Positions 60,953 through 64,000 of a DNA stretch of 64,000 nt are shown one piece after another (position 1 is the stretch's first letter; every line of letters begins with the position of its first letter). Position numbers and translations under genes: made by a program. Origin of the DNA: Bacteroidales bacterium (GTDB taxonomy: Bacteria; Bacteroidota; Bacteroidia; Bacteroidales; VadinHA17); NCBI GenBank assembly GCA_029210565.1, contig JARGFQ010000004.1, forward strand, positions 124,001-188,000. The letters run 5' to 3'. The notes under the pieces are model-generated. The model was given only the letters and a program-made list of their open reading frames with translations, was not told where the DNA came from and ran no database searches.

Positions 60953-61702
60953 TTATTCGTTTAAATTCCAGTTATAATCCAAATACTTAACTTTTGTTTT
61001 TGTATTTAGCCTGACTTTGGAGTAAAGGTTCAAATAATCCACAAGAGTACCCTGTTTTGTAAAATCTTCACTGAACCAATTAAAAATTGAGGATACCTGA
61101 GCTAATCCGGCAGAGAACTTATTCCGCGAGCTGTCGTTGATAAATCCTTCGGCAGCTCTGTTTAATTGCTGATCAAGTGTTTCAGACAAAAAAGCTTCAT
61201 TCAACAGTATTGGGCAGGAGACAGAAGCACAATTTATTGCAAAATGAATGCGAGGATCATCGAATTCTTTACGCAGTATCTTATGCTCAATATCGCCAAG
61301 TGAATAAGTCTGGCCTTCAATTTTTATGAAACTTATATCCCAGGTCGATTTTAAAGCGCCACCTATTTCCTTAATGCTTTTTAAAGGGTAGTTATCGATG
61401 ATGAGTTTGACAGTAAATGCGTTATAGGCATTGATCCAATATGCTTTGCGCTCATTTTCAGTCCATTTGACGTTAGGGTGAGAATTTTCGAGGAGAGTCA
61501 GATATTTATCAAGCTCAGATTTATCTTGTATAATGGCTTTATAATTTACATGGCCCTCATCTGAAACATGTTTTTTCAGGAAAGTGTTCCAAAGCTCATG
61601 TGAAACAGGTCTTGAAACTGAGTTTACAGTCTTTTGAGCCTGAAGTGAGCTCGATAGGAAGACCGCAATAAACATCAATGTGGAGAGTAAATATTTCATC
61701 AT
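60953..61702 (-). CDS. exported DUF547 protein
   Basis: A 249-residue protein with a signal peptide (STLMFIAVFLSSSLQAQ; ATG 61702 or 61699 preferred to TTG 61711). The DUF547 core is visible: NERKAYWINAYNAFTVKLI, KSTWDISFIKIEGQTYSLGDIEHKILR (split), DPRIHFAINCASVSCPILL with the conserved Cys pair, and a late SSIFNWFSEDF. The biochemical function of DUF547 is unknown; its H-F-x-NC-x-S-x-S-C-P pattern suggests a cysteine-dependent periplasmic activity. It is commonly found beside ArsS clusters. Confidence 0.83.
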   Translation of the reverse strand: MMKYLLSTLMFIAVFLSSSLQAQKTVNSVSRPVSHELWNTFLKKHVSDEGHVNYKAIIQDKSELDKYLTLLENSHPNVKWTENERKAYWINAYNAFTVKLIIDNYPLKSIKEIGGALKSTWDISFIKIEGQTYSLGDIEHKILRKEFDDPRIHFAINCASVSCPILLNEAFLSETLDQQLNRAAEGFINDSSRNKFSAGLAQVSSIFNWFSEDFTKQGTLVDYLNLYSKVRLNTKTKVKYLDYNWNLNE

Positions 61703-61753
61703 ATTATTCAATTTTTACTTTTAGTTTTTGGTTATTTAGTCGCATTTTTTAAT

Positions 61754-62620
61754 TCATCCTGACATTTTAGCGGGATTTTTATAAAAAGGGTACAGAAACT
61801 GTCCCGTAAATTTTTTCGGGAAATGGTCATCGCCTGAAAATCCAAGGGCTTTGTCTTTTCCGTCAGCAGGCACGTAAGCTGTTCTGAAAATGTAATCCCA
61901 GACACTCAACGTCATACCAAAGTTGACGCCATATTTACCTGGAAGCTCCCGTACATGATGCCAGATATGCATCTGCGGATTATTAAATAAATACTTTAAC
62001 TTCCCCAATGGCAGATAATAGTTGGAATGATTGGAGTGCCCCACTGCGAGAGAAAAAACGTAAACGATCATAAAGTCCGACACACTGAATCCGAGAATTG
62101 CCAGCGGGATGTATTGAAGTATGCCGTAAAAAACGCCTTCAACCCAGTGATAACGGAGGTGTGCCGCAAAACCCATCTGCTTTACTGAATGATGTACCTT
62201 ATGGAATTCCCACATCCAGGGAATTCTATGTAACAATCTGTGAATATTGTACTGAATAAAGTCCCTGAAAAGAAAAAGAATTATCAGTTGTATGGTTGCG
62301 GGTAATGAAGACAAATTTATTATATCGAGTCTGCTTACACCAACATTTGCCAGAACAGTCAGAAACCAGTCGTTTACAAGAGCAGAGACAAAGCTCAGTG
62401 CAATCATCGGAAGGATAAACATATTGAAATACATGTAGAAAGCATCCAGCCAGAAATCCTTACGGAATAATGACTGATCTTTTCTCCATGGAACAATAAT
62501 TTCCAGCACCCAGAAAAACAGAGAAAGCCCGGTGAGCCACCAGAAATAATTATTCCAGGAAAGCGAGAAAAACTCTGCCAGTCTTTCACTGAAAATCTGC
62601 AAAACAGCCTCCGTATTCAT
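61754..62620 (-). CDS. sterol desaturase/fatty acid hydroxylase family membrane protein
   Basis: A 288-residue di-iron membrane oxygenase-like protein with about five helices. Histidine clusters: NIHRLLHRIPWMWEFHKVHHS (HxxxH then HxxHH), LRYHWVEG, GHSNHSNYY and MHIWHHV. These match the eight-His di-iron ligand set of the fatty acid hydroxylase superfamily. ATG 62620 is preferred to TTG 62623 and follows a -7 element. A lipid hydroxylase or ether-lipid-type activity fits an operon ending in glycosyltransferases. It starts the long minus-strand set that runs to 51041. Confidence 0.87.
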   Translation of the reverse strand: MNTEAVLQIFSERLAEFFSLSWNNYFWWLTGLSLFFWVLEIIVPWRKDQSLFRKDFWLDAFYMYFNMFILPMIALSFVSALVNDWFLTVLANVGVSRLDIINLSSLPATIQLIILFLFRDFIQYNIHRLLHRIPWMWEFHKVHHSVKQMGFAAHLRYHWVEGVFYGILQYIPLAILGFSVSDFMIVYVFSLAVGHSNHSNYYLPLGKLKYLFNNPQMHIWHHVRELPGKYGVNFGMTLSVWDYIFRTAYVPADGKDKALGFSGDDHFPKKFTGQFLYPFYKNPAKMSG

Positions 62621-62636
62621 CAAAGATTCACTATGT

Positions 62637-62644
62637 CAAAGATA
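62637..62644 (-). promoter_or_regulatory. -7 element TATCTTTG at the head of the ArsS-type operon
   Basis: The minus strand reads TATCTTTG, an exact TAnnTTTG match, 16 bases before the ATG at 62620. The -33 element is not clear. Nothing else is recognised in the 62645-62821 gap. Confidence 0.5.
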
Positions 62645-62821
62645 ATAAACCTTAGTTTCATTTGTAACCAGTCAATAATGAAACCGGGGTTTATAATTGC
62701 TTTTTAAAGTACAATGAGCAAATAGAATAGGCTATTGTCAGGACTTACGTTCCTGGTGTTATTGTGATGCGACACTTATGTCTGCACACAGGAAAGGTTA
62801 TGGCACAACAGACTAAATTGT

Positions 62822-63388
62822 TCAAGGCAGGTTAGATATTATATCTTTTACAGTGGAACGCTTTTTATAATCACGATCGAACTGTCTCCATACAATTGTA
62901 CCCTCAATATCAATTATATATGTGGCAGGAATTGGCAACCGTTGAGAGTCATCGGAGTGGGTTTGCTTTAATCTTCCGTTTAAAACATAATTATACACAA
63001 AAAGGTCCACAGAAGCAGGTGTAAAAGTTACATCATATGCATCAGATATTTTATTCCCTTCATCGTAAAGAAGAGTAAAGCCGGCACCGGATTTCCGGGC
63101 CATTTTTTCGAGATATTCAGGTTTCTCAGGGGAAATTGCAATCACACTGGCGCCCTTTTCGGTTATTTGTTTCAGGTTTTCCTGTAAATGTGCAAGGTGC
63201 TTGTTGCAATACGGGCACCAGAATCCACGATAAAAGATAAGTACCACAGGCCCGTTTTTTATGGCTTCTTCAAGGGAAAAGATATTTAAACCGGCATCAG
63301 GAGCCGAAAATGTCGGGGCCTTTGCTCCAACAGATAATCCTTTTGCTTCGATGACAGTTCTCTTTTTTTGAGCATTTAAGGTTTTCAT
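62822..63388 (-). CDS. AhpC/TSA-type peroxiredoxin without signal peptide
   Basis: A 188-residue peroxiredoxin with active site FYRGFWCPYCNKHLAHL, ISPEKPEYLEKMARKSGAG, LLYDEGNKISDAYDVTF and LPIPATYIIDIEGTIVWRQFDRDY. It is a close paralogue of the protein at 40342-40968. The two align from NAQK--R---EAKGL onwards. In the other copy NAQ ends the signal peptide, whereas here it is preceded only by MKTL, so the signal peptide appears to have been lost and the product should stay in the cytoplasm. It lies 33 bases after the YyaL-type gene. Confidence 0.87.
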   Translation of the reverse strand: MKTLNAQKKRTVIEAKGLSVGAKAPTFSAPDAGLNIFSLEEAIKNGPVVLIFYRGFWCPYCNKHLAHLQENLKQITEKGASVIAISPEKPEYLEKMARKSGAGFTLLYDEGNKISDAYDVTFTPASVDLFVYNYVLNGRLKQTHSDDSQRLPIPATYIIDIEGTIVWRQFDRDYKKRSTVKDIISNLP

Positions 63389-63421
63389 TATTAAAGTATT
63401 AGTAATTATTTCCCGTCTCCT

Positions 63422-64000
63422 TCATTTCATCTGCTTCAAAGCCTGTTCTGCATCAGTGACAGGGATCCTGCATGTTTTATCTGCACAGACATATATTGTT
63501 GTCTGGCCCGGCACAAGCTTGTTCCGGAGCAACGACAATGTCCCCTCGTTCCGGCCACCGAGAAATATTGCATCGGGCAGATAGCTGTTGTCCATGGTTT
63601 TTCTGACAGCATCCCAATCCGGTCCGACAATAGCCACTTCATATAATGGACGAACAGAATGAATTCCCAATCTTCCCCAGTTTGCATATGAAAATATATT
63701 CCCAGTCATATCCTCATTAACATTCTTGAGCATCTGCCGGGCCCTCATTGTATATGCCTCATTATCAAAGAACATCCCCAACAGATAAAGGTTCATGGCC
63801 ATTTCAGAGTTTGAAGAAGGGATCACATTATCTGTAATCTCCATTTTCCGGGCTATCAGCTCAGAATGATCATCGGACGTATACCAGAACATGCCGGATG
63901 CGCTGTCAGAAAAATGCTGTATAGTGTACTCTGCCAGCTCTTTTGCCCTGTACAGCCATTTTTCGTCAAAGGTTGCCTGGTAAAGGTCTATGAATGCAGA
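63422..64000 (-). CDS. YyaL-type thioredoxin-domain protein (DUF255), C-terminal part
   Basis: About 192 codons, open to the right edge. The sequence FIDLYQATFDEKWLYRAKELA, GMFWYTSDDHSELIARKMEI, DNVIPSSNSEMAMNLYLLG and the end YVCADKTCRIPVTDAEQAL match the (alpha/alpha)6-barrel C-terminal region of the YyaL/SPATA20 family. The N-terminal thioredoxin-like domain must lie beyond the window. Function of the family is not settled; proteins of about 680 residues are usual. Confidence 0.82.
   Translation of the reverse strand, partial: SAFIDLYQATFDEKWLYRAKELAEYTIQHFSDSASGMFWYTSDDHSELIARKMEITDNVIPSSNSEMAMNLYLLGMFFDNEAYTMRARQMLKNVNEDMTGNIFSYANWGRLGIHSVRPLYEVAIVGPDWDAVRKTMDNSYLPDAIFLGGRNEGTLSLLRNKLVPGQTTIYVCADKTCRIPVTDAEQALKQMK

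Noticed and set aside
32516..64000. A genomic island with defined ends at tRNA-Pro
   Set aside because: No integrase, no second copy of the tRNA end and no mobility gene was seen; only the composition change and gene damage are reported.
1..64000. CRISPR arrays, insertion sequences, prophage genes or rRNA
   Set aside because: Looked for regular short repeats, transposase, integrase and phage structural motifs and rRNA-like sequence by eye; none found.

Overview
The window looks like a Bacteroidota chromosome (Bacteroidales or Marinilabiliales-like), probably from an anaerobic or facultatively anaerobic environmental organism. Evidence: a SusC/SusD pair, a type IX secretion gene (porQ) in a porQ-cmk-ispH block, Bacteroidota-type promoters (TTTG or TTG, about 19-21 bases, then TAnnTTTG) in front of many genes, weak Shine-Dalgarno signals, and lipoproteins with acidic residues after the lipobox Cys. 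No rRNA, CRISPR array, insertion sequence or prophage was seen. There are two tRNAs: His(GTG) and Pro(CGG).

Layout. 1-3.1 kb (minus): a GNAT fragment, a class V aminotransferase and a polysaccharide flippase. 3.2-10.2 kb (plus): tRNA-His, then a SusC/SusD locus with two paralogous lipoproteins and no glycan-degrading enzyme. 10.3-22.1 kb: a large electron-transport block with a fused CcsB/CcsA cytochrome c maturation protein, a Crp/Fnr regulator with N-terminal cysteines, a divergent hexaheme lipoprotein with a collagen-like spacer, and a minus-strand operon of eight genes (heme lipoprotein, beta-barrel protein, heptaheme cytochrome, cytochrome b, Tat-exported ferredoxin, NrfD-like membrane subunit, an unrecognised membrane protein and a monoheme cytochrome c). 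The block has 15 CXXCH motifs and FNR-like palindromes in front of both cytochrome transcription units. No molybdopterin, nitrite or other terminal reductase is present. I read it as a quinol-to-outer-membrane electron conduit; this is inference. 22.3-32.4 kb: housekeeping genes (acyl-CoA dehydrogenase with EtfA/EtfB, EamA transporter, porQ, cmk, ispH, pfkA, a DUF362 ferredoxin protein and a single-domain response regulator).

After tRNA-Pro (32.5 kb) base composition becomes visibly more AT-rich and damaged genes appear. A sugar-phosphate cluster (glk, tkt, rpiB, GH15) is interrupted by a frameshifted 6-phosphogluconate dehydrogenase stub and by an open reading frame that joins two pieces of glucose-6-phosphate isomerase to the C-terminal third of a type II NADH dehydrogenase. 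Peroxiredoxin, flavin disulfide reductase, TauE-like exporter, ornithine-cyclodeaminase-like, frameshifted serine dehydratase and aminopeptidase P genes follow.

47.9-51 kb (minus) is a compact operon of a cysteine-dioxygenase-like cupin, a PLP decarboxylase and a protein of unknown function, consistent with hypotaurine/taurine synthesis. 51-62.6 kb (minus) is a long operon built around an ArsS-type radical SAM protein: sterol-desaturase-like protein, DUF547 protein, peroxidase-like protein, ArsS, rhodanese, DUF2064 transferase, purine nucleoside phosphorylase, flavin oxidoreductase, polyferredoxin and three glycosyltransferases. It suggests a pathway from an adenosyl-arsenical to an arsenosugar or glycolipid, although no arsenite methyltransferase is in the window. 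The right end holds a second peroxiredoxin and the C-terminal part of a YyaL-type protein.
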